DNA of 64,000 nucleotides from VHCN01 sp964589935 (GTDB taxonomy: Bacteria > Verrucomicrobiota > Verrucomicrobiia > Limisphaerales > VHCN01): positions 310,001 to 374,000 of the forward strand of contig CAZPVD010000003.1 of the NCBI GenBank assembly GCA_964589935.1. Direction: 5' to 3'. Made by a program: the position numbers and the translations under genes. Within the stretch, counting starts at the first letter, position 1, and the number at the start of each line of letters is the position of its first letter. Below, piece after piece: positions 35,422 to 44,985 of the stretch. The notes beneath the pieces were generated by a model, which had not been told where the DNA came from, did not search any database, and saw only the letters and a program-made list of their open reading frames with translations.

Positions 35422-38043
35422 TCAGGGCACCAGCGTGAACTCCGGCGCGTTCACCAGCGACCAGATCAAATCCTCATACCGCTCGCGGAAGTCGGGCTTG
35501 AGCCGGCCCGTCGGCGCGTCGCCCATGCGCAGGCGGCGCTCCTCCTCCATGCGGATGAGTGTGGCCTCGGAGTTGAGATGGTTGCCCCACGAGACGCGCG
35601 TGTCCCTGCTCGCCAGCGACGTGGGCGCGACCGCGCCTTCCTTGCGGCGGTCGTTGAAAACGGGCTGCAAAAACTCCGTTGCGGTTCGGATCTCGCGCTC
35701 CGTCGGCGCGCGGCCGAGCACGCGCAGGAACGTCTCGTTCAGCAAATCCTTCATCGGCCGGTCCGCGAGCGCAAGCTGCGTGAAGGCGCTGTCATCCGAG
35801 AGCCGCGCCACGCGCGTGCCGAGGGCACCGTTGGCGAGCAGGACGGTTTGCATCGGTGACGGCGCGTCGTCGCGCACGGAGGCCGGGTTCTGCCGCGACT
35901 GCCGCCAGCCGTAGGTCGTGAGCACGTCCACGATGGACTGCGCGACGGGCAGCGCGAGCGCGGGACGGTCGCGCTCGTTCATCATGGCGCTGAATTCCCA
36001 CGCGCGCTTCGGCGTGCCGAGGTTGAGGAACTCACTCAGCGGCCGGTCGCCGATCGGGTTCAAGTTGAGTTCCTCGCAGGCGAAATCCTTCCCGCTCGCG
36101 CGGAAGAGCGAGTCCACGAGCTGTTCCGCCGTGAGATGCCGCCGCATCGGGCCGGCAAAGAGGCGCGATGAATTCGGCGCGTTGTTCAACTCGTCGTCCA
36201 CCGGCGCGCGCTGGTAGAGGTGCGAATTAAAGAGAAGCCGCGCGAGCGCCTTGAGGTCGTAGCCACTCGTGATGAACTCGCGCGCGAGCCAGTCCATCAG
36301 CTCGGGATACGCGTTCTGCCGCTGGTGCCAGTCGTCCACCGGCTCGACTAGCGCCGCGCCGAAGTAGCGCTTCCACACGCGGTCGACGATGACTTTGGCA
36401 AAGCGCTCGTTCTCCGGCGAAACGACAAACGCCGCGGCCTGGCTGCGCGTCTCGGGCGCGGTTTTGCTCAGCGGAATTTGTTTCGTCAGTTCGCTGCCGT
36501 GCATGAAGCGCTCGAAGGGCCAGTGCGGCGGGATTTCCTCGCCGGGCTTGAGCGAGATTTCCACGCGCGGTTTGCGGAAGCCCTCGACGACCGGCACGGT
36601 GCTGGTCTTGGGCAGTTTCACCGGCTTGCCTTCGAGCATCGAGGCGATGCCGAACGTGTCGGCCTGCTTGTGCGGCTGGTCCGGCGCGTCGTGGCAGCGC
36701 GCGCAGGAAAGTTTCTCGGCGAGGAACGCCTGCGAAATGATGTCGGCCTTCATCGCCATCGGCGCGTCGTTCAGCGTGGCCATGCGAAAGCCCGCCGGCG
36801 CGCCGGCGAGTGCGCTGCCTTCCATCTGGATCAACTCGGCGACGAAGCGGTCGAAGGGAATGCCGTCCTCGAACGACTGGTGCATCCACCAGCGGAACGG
36901 GCCGGAGTTGTTGAGATCGGGCTTGAGAAAGCCGGGGTTTTCCGCGAGCACGTCCTGCCAGTAGCCGACCCAGTGCGCGGCCCAGCCCGGATGCGCGAGC
37001 AGCCGTTCGATGGCGCGCGCGCGCCGCTGGCCCGGCGCATCGGCGAGGAACGCGCGAATCTCATCTGGCGTCGGAATCAGCCCGATGGTGTCGAGCGAAA
37101 CGCGCCGAAGAAATTCAAGATCGCTGATGAGCGGCATCGGCTGAACTTTTGCGGCTTCGAGTTTCGCGCCGATGAAGCGATCCACCGCGTTGAACACCGG
37201 CGTGCTCGCGGAAACCTGTGGCGGAGTGGGCGCGGGAGTTCTCTTCACCGTCTCGGCGACTTTCTTGTGATACGCGTCCCACGCGGCGGCGACGCCCGTG
37301 CTCACTTCACGACGGCGCACGCGGTCGGCGGCGATGTGGCGCTCGCGGCTGAGTTCGGCGAACTTTTCCCAATCCCTGTCCGTGAGCAGTGGAGCCTTGT
37401 CACCGCCGAGCAGGCGCGGGACTTCGCCGTCCTTTCCGATGCTGACGCTGAGTTCGCCCGGCGACGGCACCAAGCCTTTGCCGCCGACGAGCGCGACGAG
37501 CGTGAACGTGTGCTTGTGTCCGTCGAGCTTCACCGTGGCGATGACTTCCTGATGCGGATACTCGACGGGCCGCATCAGCGAGTTGCTGCGCTCGGGCGCG
37601 GGCGGCACGGGATCGTGCCCGCTCGTGTTGCCCCTCTGCGGCTTTGCCACGAGCAGTTGCTGGCCGTCGAGGAAGAAGCGCGACGAGCCTTTCGTCCGCA
37701 AGCGAAGCCGATACTCGCCCGCCGGATACGCGCCTTCGCATGTCGCGCGCAGCACGAATGGATTCGAGCGGTCCAGCGGCAGAGCGTTTACCGAATACTT
37801 CGCCGGCCCGCGCACGAAGCCGAACGCCATCTCGGTGTAGGTTTCAACGGGTTTTGCGTCGTCGAGATCGAGCTCCTTGCCGACAGGCTGGCCCTCGAAC
37901 AGCTCGACCTTCACCGGGCCGGAAGTCGTGAAGCCATCCTTCGGTGGCGGCTTGGCCACGGGCGGGTCGGCGGCGGGAGAAGCAAATGCCAGCGCGGCCA
38001 AAACTGGCGCGGCGAGGAATCGGAACGAATTCGCAAATCGCAT
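35422..38043 (-). CDS. DUF1549/DUF1553 protein (secreted)
   Basis: The 873-aa protein has a signal peptide (FRFLAAPVLAALAFASPAA) and an N-terminal beta-rich region that resembles a carbohydrate-binding or PA14-like domain (RLRLRTKGSSRFFLDGQQLL). DUF1549 follows (DRFIGAKLEAAKVQPMPLI, RRVSLDTIGLIPTPDEIRA) with CARCHDAPDQP. DUF1553 ends the protein (NERFAKVIVDRVWKRYFGAAL, QNAYPELMDWLAREF). The pair with DUF1501 downstream is coupled. It is likely an envelope or outer-surface protein; function is unproven. Confidence 0.88.
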   Translation of the reverse strand: MRFANSFRFLAAPVLAALAFASPAADPPVAKPPPKDGFTTSGPVKVELFEGQPVGKELDLDDAKPVETYTEMAFGFVRGPAKYSVNALPLDRSNPFVLRATCEGAYPAGEYRLRLRTKGSSRFFLDGQQLLVAKPQRGNTSGHDPVPPAPERSNSLMRPVEYPHQEVIATVKLDGHKHTFTLVALVGGKGLVPSPGELSVSIGKDGEVPRLLGGDKAPLLTDRDWEKFAELSRERHIAADRVRRREVSTGVAAAWDAYHKKVAETVKRTPAPTPPQVSASTPVFNAVDRFIGAKLEAAKVQPMPLISDLEFLRRVSLDTIGLIPTPDEIRAFLADAPGQRRARAIERLLAHPGWAAHWVGYWQDVLAENPGFLKPDLNNSGPFRWWMHQSFEDGIPFDRFVAELIQMEGSALAGAPAGFRMATLNDAPMAMKADIISQAFLAEKLSCARCHDAPDQPHKQADTFGIASMLEGKPVKLPKTSTVPVVEGFRKPRVEISLKPGEEIPPHWPFERFMHGSELTKQIPLSKTAPETRSQAAAFVVSPENERFAKVIVDRVWKRYFGAALVEPVDDWHQRQNAYPELMDWLAREFITSGYDLKALARLLFNSHLYQRAPVDDELNNAPNSSRLFAGPMRRHLTAEQLVDSLFRASGKDFACEELNLNPIGDRPLSEFLNLGTPKRAWEFSAMMNERDRPALALPVAQSIVDVLTTYGWRQSRQNPASVRDDAPSPMQTVLLANGALGTRVARLSDDSAFTQLALADRPMKDLLNETFLRVLGRAPTEREIRTATEFLQPVFNDRRKEGAVAPTSLASRDTRVSWGNHLNSEATLIRMEEERRLRMGDAPTGRLKPDFRERYEDLIWSLVNAPEFTLVP

Positions 38044-38124
38044 ACGGCCGTCCGAAAATCAGCTATTCATGAACGTGGAAAGCAAACCACACGCGTCCAG
38101 AAATGCAAGCTACTCCTCTCATCG

Positions 38125-38925
38125 TCACGGCGTCCACAGTTTTGACGCCTCGCGTTCGGGTGCGGGCGCGTCCGTGCGGCGCGCCTTGATCGTGAGATAC
38201 GGCGGCACGAACCAACTGCGATGTCCGAAGCTGCCCGGCGGCGCGAGCGGGTTCGAGTAACGCGGCTCGACGAAGTCCTCGACCACGAACCCGCTGCGAC
38301 ACAGGCCGCCGATCAAATCCTCAAGCCGGTGCAGGAATTCAATCGTGCCCGTTTCGCGGTGCTCGGATTCCTTCACCAGCGGCGCGAGCGGGCCGGTGTG
38401 ATAGTAGGGCGTGACGAGTTTGTAGCTGTTGCCCTCCGGCTCGGCCTCGGCCTGCAAACTCACAGGCTGTTTGTGTTGCACGATGTAAAGCCCACCAGGC
38501 GCGGTGACGCGCGCAACCTCGCGATACACGGCGAGCACGTCGGGCACATAGCACGCGCTTACGGGCTGAAGGACGATGTCGAAGGCCCCGTCGCCGAGCG
38601 GCAAATTGTCCATCGAAGCCTCGACGACGTTCACTTGAAGCCCGCGCGCGGCGGCGGCCTCGCGGTCGAGCGCAAGCATCGCCGGGCTGAGGTCAACAAC
38701 CGTCACGCTCGCGCCCGCCGCGGCGAAAAGAACGCCGTGCTTCGCACCGCCGGCGGCAAGGCAAAGGACGCGTTTGCTTTTCACGCCGCCGGCAATCCAG
38801 CCGAACGGATTGATGACACGGTCGGGGTTTGCAAAATCCTTTTCGCCTGCCGGGTGTGTGTGCGGCTTGCTTTTGCGGACGCGTTCGTCCCAAGCGCGGC
38901 GGTTGTGATCGTGAACAAGACTCAT
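38125..38925 (-). CDS. SAM-dependent methyltransferase, class I
   Basis: The 266-aa Rossmann-fold methyltransferase has motif I as VLCLAAGGAKHGVLFAAAG, an acidic residue at the end of strand 2 (VTVVDLSPAMLALDRE), the motif II region MDNLPLGDGAFDIVLQPVS and post-motif ARVTAPGGLYIVQHK. It is most like methyltransferase family 11. The substrate is unknown. It is a single gene between the DUF1549 and DUF1552 cassettes, on the same strand. Confidence 0.85.
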   Translation of the reverse strand: MSLVHDHNRRAWDERVRKSKPHTHPAGEKDFANPDRVINPFGWIAGGVKSKRVLCLAAGGAKHGVLFAAAGASVTVVDLSPAMLALDREAAAARGLQVNVVEASMDNLPLGDGAFDIVLQPVSACYVPDVLAVYREVARVTAPGGLYIVQHKQPVSLQAEAEPEGNSYKLVTPYYHTGPLAPLVKESEHRETGTIEFLHRLEDLIGGLCRSGFVVEDFVEPRYSNPLAPPGSFGHRSWFVPPYLTIKARRTDAPAPEREASKLWTP

Positions 38926-39007
38926 GCAGAGAAGTTAATGCAAAGAAAAAGTCCGGCGCGAGGCCGGACTTTAAGCGCCACAGCGGGGCGAAATTTTCAG
39001 CAGGCAA

Positions 39008-40414
39008 TCACGCGCGGCGCTTCCCGATGGAAAGGCGTTCGGCGGTGGCGCATGGCCCGCTGCTCACGGCGGAGGCGAGGTCGGTGAGCTTGCCCGTGCT
39101 GTCGCCCATTTGCTTCGCAGGCGCGCCCATCGTGTCGAGCAGCGAGAGGTAGAGGTTCGCCATCGGCGTTTCCCTCGGATACTCGCGATGCACTCCGGTG
39201 CGGATGGCGCCGCCGCCCTTGCCCGCGACGAGCACGGGCAGGTCGTGGTGCGCGTGCGCGTTGCCGTCCGCGATGCCGCTGCCATAAACGATCATGCAGT
39301 TGTCGATGAGCGTGCGGTCGTCTTCCTTCACGGACTTGAGTTTGTTGAGGAAATAGGCGAGTTGCGACGCATGGAAGGTGTTGATCTTCGCGATCTTCTC
39401 CAGCTTCACCGCGTTGCCGCCGTGATGCGAAAGGTCGTGATGGCCCTCATGCACCTCGATGTTCGCGTAGCTGCGGTTGCTGCCGTCGTGTGCGACGAGG
39501 AACGTGGCGACGCGCGTCGAGTCGGTCTGGAACGCCAGCGCCATGAGGTCATACATGAGCCGGATGTGCGCCTCGTAATCGGTCGGCACGCCCGTGGGCT
39601 TGGAAAAATCCGGCAGCGCGGAGGCGAACTTCTCGGCATGCTCGATGCGCTGCTCAAGCTCGCGCACGGCAGTGAGATATTCGTCGAGCTTGCGCTTGTC
39701 GGTGGTGCCGAGCTTGGACTGGAGCGACTTCGCGTCTTCAAGCACGAAGTCGAGCACGCTCTTCTGGTAATTCTCGCGTCGCGTGCGCGCCTCGGCGGAC
39801 TCGGCCTTGTTCACGCCGGCGAAGAGCCGCTCGAAGACCTGCCGTGGGTCAATCTCCGGCGGGATGGGCTGCGTCGCAGACTTCCACGCGAAGTTGAACT
39901 GATACGCGCAACTGTAGCCGGAATCGCATGAGCCGACGGAACGTCCGCGATCACAGCCGACTTCGAGCGAGGGCAATTTCGTTTGCTGGCCGACCTTCTG
40001 CGCGGCGAGCTGGTCCACCGAGACGCCCACGCGGATGTCCGCGCCCGCGGTCTTGTGCGCCTGGCAGCCGGTGAGGAAGGTCGCGTTCGCGCGCGCGTGG
40101 TCGCCGGGGCCGTCGCCGTTGGCGCGGGCCTTCGTGTGCGCGAGGCCGCTGATGAGCGTGAAATCCTGCCGATGGGCCTTGAGCGGTTCGAGGATCGGTG
40201 TGACTTCGTAATCGGTGCCGATCGTGGTCGGCGTCCAGTTCTGCATGTTCTGGCCGTTTGGCGTGTAAATGTAGGCCATGCGAACCGGCGGCTTCCTGCC
40301 CGCCGCCGCCGCGAGCGCGCTGCCGGGAATCATCGCGTCGAGCGCGGGCAGGGCCATCATCGTGCCCAAGCCGCGCAGGAAAGTCCGCCGGGGAATATGC
40401 CAGGACGTGTTCAT
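39008..40414 (-). CDS. DUF1552 domain protein (Tat-exported)
   Basis: The 468-aa protein begins SWHIPRRTFLRGLGTMMALP, a twin-arginine signal. DUF1552 marks are RMAYIYTPNGQNMQNWTP, ILEPLKAHRQDFTLISGL, DHARANATFLTGCQAHKT, LYDLMALAFQTDSTRVATF and YGSGIADGNAHAHHDLPVLV. This family always accompanies DUF1592-type cytochromes in PVC genomes, as here. Start-stop spacing to the upstream DUF1592 gene is 96 bp. The fold is probably related to DUF1501; function is unknown. Confidence 0.92.
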   Translation of the reverse strand: MNTSWHIPRRTFLRGLGTMMALPALDAMIPGSALAAAAGRKPPVRMAYIYTPNGQNMQNWTPTTIGTDYEVTPILEPLKAHRQDFTLISGLAHTKARANGDGPGDHARANATFLTGCQAHKTAGADIRVGVSVDQLAAQKVGQQTKLPSLEVGCDRGRSVGSCDSGYSCAYQFNFAWKSATQPIPPEIDPRQVFERLFAGVNKAESAEARTRRENYQKSVLDFVLEDAKSLQSKLGTTDKRKLDEYLTAVRELEQRIEHAEKFASALPDFSKPTGVPTDYEAHIRLMYDLMALAFQTDSTRVATFLVAHDGSNRSYANIEVHEGHHDLSHHGGNAVKLEKIAKINTFHASQLAYFLNKLKSVKEDDRTLIDNCMIVYGSGIADGNAHAHHDLPVLVAGKGGGAIRTGVHREYPRETPMANLYLSLLDTMGAPAKQMGDSTGKLTDLASAVSSGPCATAERLSIGKRRA

Positions 40415-40510
40415 AAACGCATTTGACGTGCTATCTCGACGAACCTAGCCACGCCCCTCTTCAAAAACAAGCGCGGAGTTTGGAATCCGCTCCTGTTGAA
40501 AATGTTCCGC

Positions 40511-43288
40511 TCACGGCCCGGCGACTTCGGGCACGCGCTCGCCTTCGCCGCGGCGCATCTGGAACGGCACACTTCGCGCGACTTCGGTCACGAGCGCGGA
40601 GAATTTGTAGCTGCCCTTTGCCAGGCCCTTCATCACCTGGTCCACGGCGCACTTGTCGTAATACTCCAGCCCGCGGCCCAGCGCGTAGGTGAGCATCTTC
40701 TCGGCAAGGCAGCGCAGGAACTCGTCCTGCTTTTTCTTCGACAGCAAAACAACGAGGTCCGCCGGCCCCTTGAACGTGTCGCCGCCGCTCAGTGCGCCTG
40801 ACGGGTCAATGACATCGCCGCCGTCCTTCACGCGCCACGCGCCGATGCCGTCGAAATTCTCGAAGCCGAAGCCGATGGCATCCATGCGCGTGTGGCACGA
40901 GGCGCACATCGGGTTCTCGCGGTGCTGCTCCATGCGCTGGCGCAGCGTGCCGGTGAGTTCCTTGCCTTCCTTCAGCTCGGGCACGTTTGGCGGCGGCGGC
41001 GGCGGCGGCGTGCCGAGGATGTTTTCGAGCACCCACTTGCCGCGTTTCACCGGCGAAGTGCGTGTGGGGTTGGATGTTAGCGTGAGGATGCTCGCGTGCG
41101 TGAGAACGCCCACACGCGGCGTGCCCTTGAGGCTGACTTTTTGAAATTGTTCGCCGGTCACACCGGCGAGGCCGTAGTGCTTCGCGAGGCGCTCGTTGAT
41201 GAACGTGTAGTCTGCGGTGAGGAACTCCAACACGCTGCGGTCGTCGCGCATGATGTGGTTGAAAAACAGCTCGGTCTCGCGCTGCATCGCGGGCCGGAGC
41301 GACTCGTCCCAGTCGGGAAACGTGTCCTTGTCGGGCATCATCAGCCGGAGGTTGCGCAGTTGCAGCCACTGGCCGGCGAAGTTGTCCACGAGCGCGCGGC
41401 TCTTCGAGTCGGACACCATGCGCTGGATTTGTTTCTCCAGGTTTTTCCGCAACGTGCCGCGCTGCGCCTCGCTGAACAATTCCTCGTCCGGCATGCTGCT
41501 CCAGAGGAAATACGAGAGCCGCGACGCGAGGGAGAACTCGTTGATGGGATGCACCGACTTGGGATTGTTCGGCTCCGGCTGCAATTCGCCGCGAAAGAGG
41601 AAGTGCGGCGAGACGAGCACGGCTTCGAGCGCGAGCTTGATGCCCATCTCGAAGGAATCGCCGTTCTTGCGCGCGAGGTCCACGAAGCGCATCAAACGCG
41701 TCACCTCGTCGTCGCCCACGGGCCGGCGATACGCGCGGCGTGCAAAGTTCGTGAGGATGGCGCGCGCGGCGGCCTGCTTGCTCGCCGCGGTCGCGCCGGC
41801 GGCGAAGACACGCCTGTGCGAATCGGGCAGCTCGCCCTTGCCGTCGGTCGGGCCGGAGATTTCGAGGAAGTTCACATACACGGTGCCCTTTTGGTTCTGG
41901 CCGGTCTTCCACTTCAACGCTTCCTCGTGCGAAAGTCCCGTCTTGTCACGGCGCACGACGACACGCAGGCGGTTCTTGCCGGCGGGAAGGTTGGTTTTCA
42001 CTTCATAAATCTTCGCGTCATCGAGGCCGGTGTCGGCGACCTCGATTTCCTTGAGCACGGTCTTGTCGAGCATGAACGCGACGCGCATCGGCGTGTCGCC
42101 GTCGGGCCGGCCGTAGCCGCGCGCGCGCAAGGCATACTCGCCGGAAATTTGCACCCAAAAATCCACCGCCACGTCATCCTCCTCGATGCTGTTGAGCGCG
42201 ACCCAGCCGTCGCCGCGCCGCTTGGCGTTGTAGCCGACATCGAGCGTGTCCACGGGGAACCTCTTCACCATCGGCGCGTTTGCGTCGGGCGGGCTGACGA
42301 GTTCGACATACTCGACGGCAAAGCCGCGGTCGCGCTTGCGGCCGTTGGTGTCGGGCGGCGAAGTAAATGGATTCAGCAACACAAGCGAAAGCCGGTGCTC
42401 GCCGGGTTTCAGCGTTGCCTTCACCTCAAACAACGAAAATGAATCGAGCGATCCTGTCACGGTGAAGGTCTTCAGCGGTTGGCCGTCGAGGCGCACTTCC
42501 ATCTGAGCCCAGTCGTCGCCGATCTTGCGACTCGCGGTGTTGATGCGGAAGGCGTGTTCGCCCGGCGTGGTGGCGGTGAACTTGAGCGCCGCCTCGCCCG
42601 ACGCGACGAAACGCATCGCGCTCGCGGTGTTGGTGCTGCGCGGCCCTTCGAGCGTGCGGCCTTCGTAGCGCGTGACGCGCGGCTTGGGCGCAGAAGGAAC
42701 GACGATGGCCTTGTCCAAAATCTTTTCAGCGGCGGCGAGATATTTTTCCAGCAGCACGGGCGGCACGCTCAACACGTCGCCGATGTTGTCGAAGCCATAG
42801 CCCGCGTCATCGGCGGGAAAATCCGCCGCAGGCTCGAAATCCACGCCGAGCAGGTCGCGGATGGTGTTGTTGTATTCCGCGCGGTTGAGGCGGCGGATGG
42901 TGACGCGGCCCGGATCGGGATGCTCGCAGTCCACGAGGAAGACCGCCTGCTCGATCCAGCGCTGGATGGTTTCGCGCTGGGCGAGCGACGGCTGCGGCTT
43001 GCCCGACGGCGGCATTTCGCTGATGCGGACATTCGTGAGCACTTTCTCCCACGTCTTCCGGTCCTTCGCGGCACTCGCGCCGTCGGTGTAAACGTGCAGG
43101 TCTAGGTCACCCTTCTTTTTTTCCGCGCCGTGGCAGGAGTAGCAATACTTCGACAGGAGCGGCTTGACTTCCTTTTCGTATGAAACCTTGCCGGACTTGC
43201 CGGAGCCGAACAACGCCGCGCGCGCCGGGAAGGAATGCAACCCGGCCACGCAGGCCAGCATGACAACGACAAATCGCGGAGACATCAC
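40511..43288 (-). CDS. DUF1587/DUF1592/DUF1588/DUF1585 cytochrome c-type protein
   Basis: The 925-aa secreted protein (signal peptide VVVMLACVAGLHSFPARA) has an N-terminal PSD1-type cytochrome domain with CYSCH near residue 49. DUF1587 follows (RRLNRAEYNNTIRDLLGVD), then a beta-rich carbohydrate-binding-like middle, DUF1595/DUF1592 (RRAYRRPVGDDEVTRLMRF; ASRLSYFLWSSMPDEELF), DUF1588 (HASILTLTSNPTRTSPVKRG, then a poly-Pro run, CASCHTRMDAIGFGFENFD) and DUF1585 at the end. The two CxxCH motifs suggest heme binding. It is paired with DUF1552. Such sets are thought to act in the envelope; the substrate is not known. Confidence 0.92.
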   Translation of the reverse strand: MMSPRFVVVMLACVAGLHSFPARAALFGSGKSGKVSYEKEVKPLLSKYCYSCHGAEKKKGDLDLHVYTDGASAAKDRKTWEKVLTNVRISEMPPSGKPQPSLAQRETIQRWIEQAVFLVDCEHPDPGRVTIRRLNRAEYNNTIRDLLGVDFEPAADFPADDAGYGFDNIGDVLSVPPVLLEKYLAAAEKILDKAIVVPSAPKPRVTRYEGRTLEGPRSTNTASAMRFVASGEAALKFTATTPGEHAFRINTASRKIGDDWAQMEVRLDGQPLKTFTVTGSLDSFSLFEVKATLKPGEHRLSLVLLNPFTSPPDTNGRKRDRGFAVEYVELVSPPDANAPMVKRFPVDTLDVGYNAKRRGDGWVALNSIEEDDVAVDFWVQISGEYALRARGYGRPDGDTPMRVAFMLDKTVLKEIEVADTGLDDAKIYEVKTNLPAGKNRLRVVVRRDKTGLSHEEALKWKTGQNQKGTVYVNFLEISGPTDGKGELPDSHRRVFAAGATAASKQAAARAILTNFARRAYRRPVGDDEVTRLMRFVDLARKNGDSFEMGIKLALEAVLVSPHFLFRGELQPEPNNPKSVHPINEFSLASRLSYFLWSSMPDEELFSEAQRGTLRKNLEKQIQRMVSDSKSRALVDNFAGQWLQLRNLRLMMPDKDTFPDWDESLRPAMQRETELFFNHIMRDDRSVLEFLTADYTFINERLAKHYGLAGVTGEQFQKVSLKGTPRVGVLTHASILTLTSNPTRTSPVKRGKWVLENILGTPPPPPPPNVPELKEGKELTGTLRQRMEQHRENPMCASCHTRMDAIGFGFENFDGIGAWRVKDGGDVIDPSGALSGGDTFKGPADLVVLLSKKKQDEFLRCLAEKMLTYALGRGLEYYDKCAVDQVMKGLAKGSYKFSALVTEVARSVPFQMRRGEGERVPEVAGP

Positions 43289-43381
43289 AGAAATTCGACG
43301 GCGTGGCGCCGGGTCTATTTAACCGCAAGGCGGGAAAGGTTTCGAGTGGAACACAGCGCGCCGGCGTGGACAAATGCCGCG

Positions 43382-44062
43382 CTACTTTGCCCGCACCTTT
43401 TCGGGGCGGATGTTGATGTCCACAATCTCGCCGGGGAAGAGTGTCAGTTCCTTGGGCGCGTCAATGAGGATGGGCAGGCCGAGTTCCTGGCGCGACTGGC
43501 CGGGCGGCAGCAGCGAGCCGCGGATGGGCGCGAGCTGCGAGCCGACCTTCGCGATCTTGGACTCGATTGATTTCCTCATGCGTCCGCGCGCGCGGATTTC
43601 GACGACCATGCCGACTTCGGGCGCGAAGATCATCGGCTGACGCAGGAACGCGATGACGCGGTCGGCGTGCTCGGAGCTCACCGTCATGATCGGCTCGCCG
43701 GCGGCGATAATGTCACCGGGGATTTTGCGGATGCTGGTGACAGCACCCTCGATGGGCGAGGTGATCGGAATGGGATTTTTCGGATCCGCGCCGACAACGC
43801 GCGCAACGATCTCCTGCGCGCCCACCCGTTGCAGCGTGCGGACGGGCTTGGGTGCTTCCGCGAGCACGCCCGGTTGCTGGCTGGAGATGGCCACTTCCAC
43901 CGTTTCGACCTCGCCTTGCAGGTAGTAGGGGCCGAGGCGGTGCTGATAGAGAAACAGCGCGAAGACAAACACGACCACGAACACGAGCACGGGTGTCCAG
44001 AGGTAATTGAACTCCCGAAGCTTGATGGCGATGGGCGTTGGAATGGGCGGTTGCGGCTCCAT
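43382..44062 (-). CDS. HlyD-like membrane-fusion / adaptor protein
   Basis: The 226-aa protein has an N-terminal membrane anchor (YLWTPVLVFVVVFVFALFLY) and barrel-sandwich/lipoyl-like segments (PIPITSPIEGAVTSIRKIPG; DIIAAGEPIMTVSS) typical of HlyD/RND adaptors. It lacks a long coiled-coil hairpin, so it is short for the family. No transporter gene is adjacent; a TolC-like gene lies 4 kb away on the other strand. Its partner is unknown. Confidence 0.72.
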   Translation of the reverse strand: MEPQPPIPTPIAIKLREFNYLWTPVLVFVVVFVFALFLYQHRLGPYYLQGEVETVEVAISSQQPGVLAEAPKPVRTLQRVGAQEIVARVVGADPKNPIPITSPIEGAVTSIRKIPGDIIAAGEPIMTVSSEHADRVIAFLRQPMIFAPEVGMVVEIRARGRMRKSIESKIAKVGSQLAPIRGSLLPPGQSRQELGLPILIDAPKELTLFPGEIVDINIRPEKVRAK

Positions 44063-44095
44063 GAATTGGTTTGGCTCGTGTTGTTTGCTGTTCCC

Positions 44096-44167
44096 GGCGG
44101 CGCGCGCATTTTCTGACGGGGCGAAGAACCGGGTTCTTCATCCTTCCGCGGGCGGCGCGCGCATTTT
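44096..44167. repeat. 17-nt direct repeats with a hairpin between them
   Basis: ggcggcgcgcgcatttt occurs exactly twice (44096-44112 and 44151-44167), 55 nt apart. Between them is the near-palindrome gaagaaccgggttcttc (44121-44137; eight pairs around one G). It lies in the 140-bp gap between the adaptor and methyltransferase genes. It may be an uncharacterised dispersed repeat or a duplicated target. Confidence 0.6.
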
Positions 44168-44202
44168 ACGGACGCTCCGCCGCAAAGCAAGCGGGCGATT
44201 GC

Positions 44203-44982
44203 TCAGGGCCGCGCGGCTTCCATCACCATCGTCTCGAAGCGGTTCAGGTCCTCGCCGATGACGTGCCCGTGCGACTCGATGCCACGCAACTGCGGGTCGT
44301 CGCTCTGCCCGATCTCGCATTGGCGCACGTTGGTAAAGCCCGCCTTTTCCAGCGCCAGCCGCAGCGTGTCCGGGTCATAGACGAAGTAATGTCCGAAGTC
44401 CCAGAAGAAATTGTTCACAACGAACGCCGGCTTGTAGATGCCGATGCGCGTCATGTGCTTGTCCACCGTGGCCTTGATGTAGTTGGTGTGAACCTCGCCG
44501 TCCGGCCGCGCGACGAGCGAGCAGATGTTGACGAGGTTTGGCGTGGCGACGCGGATTTTTCCGCCGGGCTTCAACACGCGGAAACACTCGCGCAGCATGA
44601 ACGCGCCGTGCTCGTAGGTCAGATGCTCGATGGTGTGCTCGGTGAAAATGTAGCCAAATCCCGACACGGCAAACGGGAACGGGCGCGTCGCGTCGAGATA
44701 CACCTGGCCCGCGCGGGGCGAAAGATCGGTGTTCAGCCAGCCGGGCAGGCTGTTCTTGCCGCAGCCGATCTGCAGCTTGGGGACGGAATGCGCGGCGCAA
44801 TAGGTTTCGATGTTGCGCCGTCTCCCGAACCACCAGCGCACCTTGCGCACATCAGCCCTGATATGCCGCACGGCGTGAACCTGCGCGACGAGGAACTCAG
44901 ATTTTTTGAGAAGCCGCTTCACTCTGGTCACCGCACCCTTGGCGCGGCGCACCCAAAAGTCGAGAAAAAATGTCCGCGCCAC
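44203..44982 (-). CDS. SAM-dependent methyltransferase, class I
   Basis: The 259-aa methyltransferase has motif I LQIGCGKNSLPGWLNTDLSP and the typical later pattern FTEHTIEHLTYEHGAFMLRE and FRVLKPGGKIRVATPNL, as in glycan or polyketide methyltransferase families. An N-terminal extension of about 70 residues is basic. It follows the dacB stop by 3 nt on the same strand, suggesting co-transcription. Substrate unknown; a cell-surface glycan is a guess from context. Confidence 0.84.
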   Translation of the reverse strand: MARTFFLDFWVRRAKGAVTRVKRLLKKSEFLVAQVHAVRHIRADVRKVRWWFGRRRNIETYCAAHSVPKLQIGCGKNSLPGWLNTDLSPRAGQVYLDATRPFPFAVSGFGYIFTEHTIEHLTYEHGAFMLRECFRVLKPGGKIRVATPNLVNICSLVARPDGEVHTNYIKATVDKHMTRIGIYKPAFVVNNFFWDFGHYFVYDPDTLRLALEKAGFTNVRQCEIGQSDDPQLRGIESHGHVIGEDLNRFETMVMEAARP

Positions 44983-44985
44983 GGC

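Noticed and set aside
40987..41012. GGC triplet run as a microsatellite of interest
   Set aside because: It encodes the conserved poly-proline of the DUF1588 region, which is common in the family.
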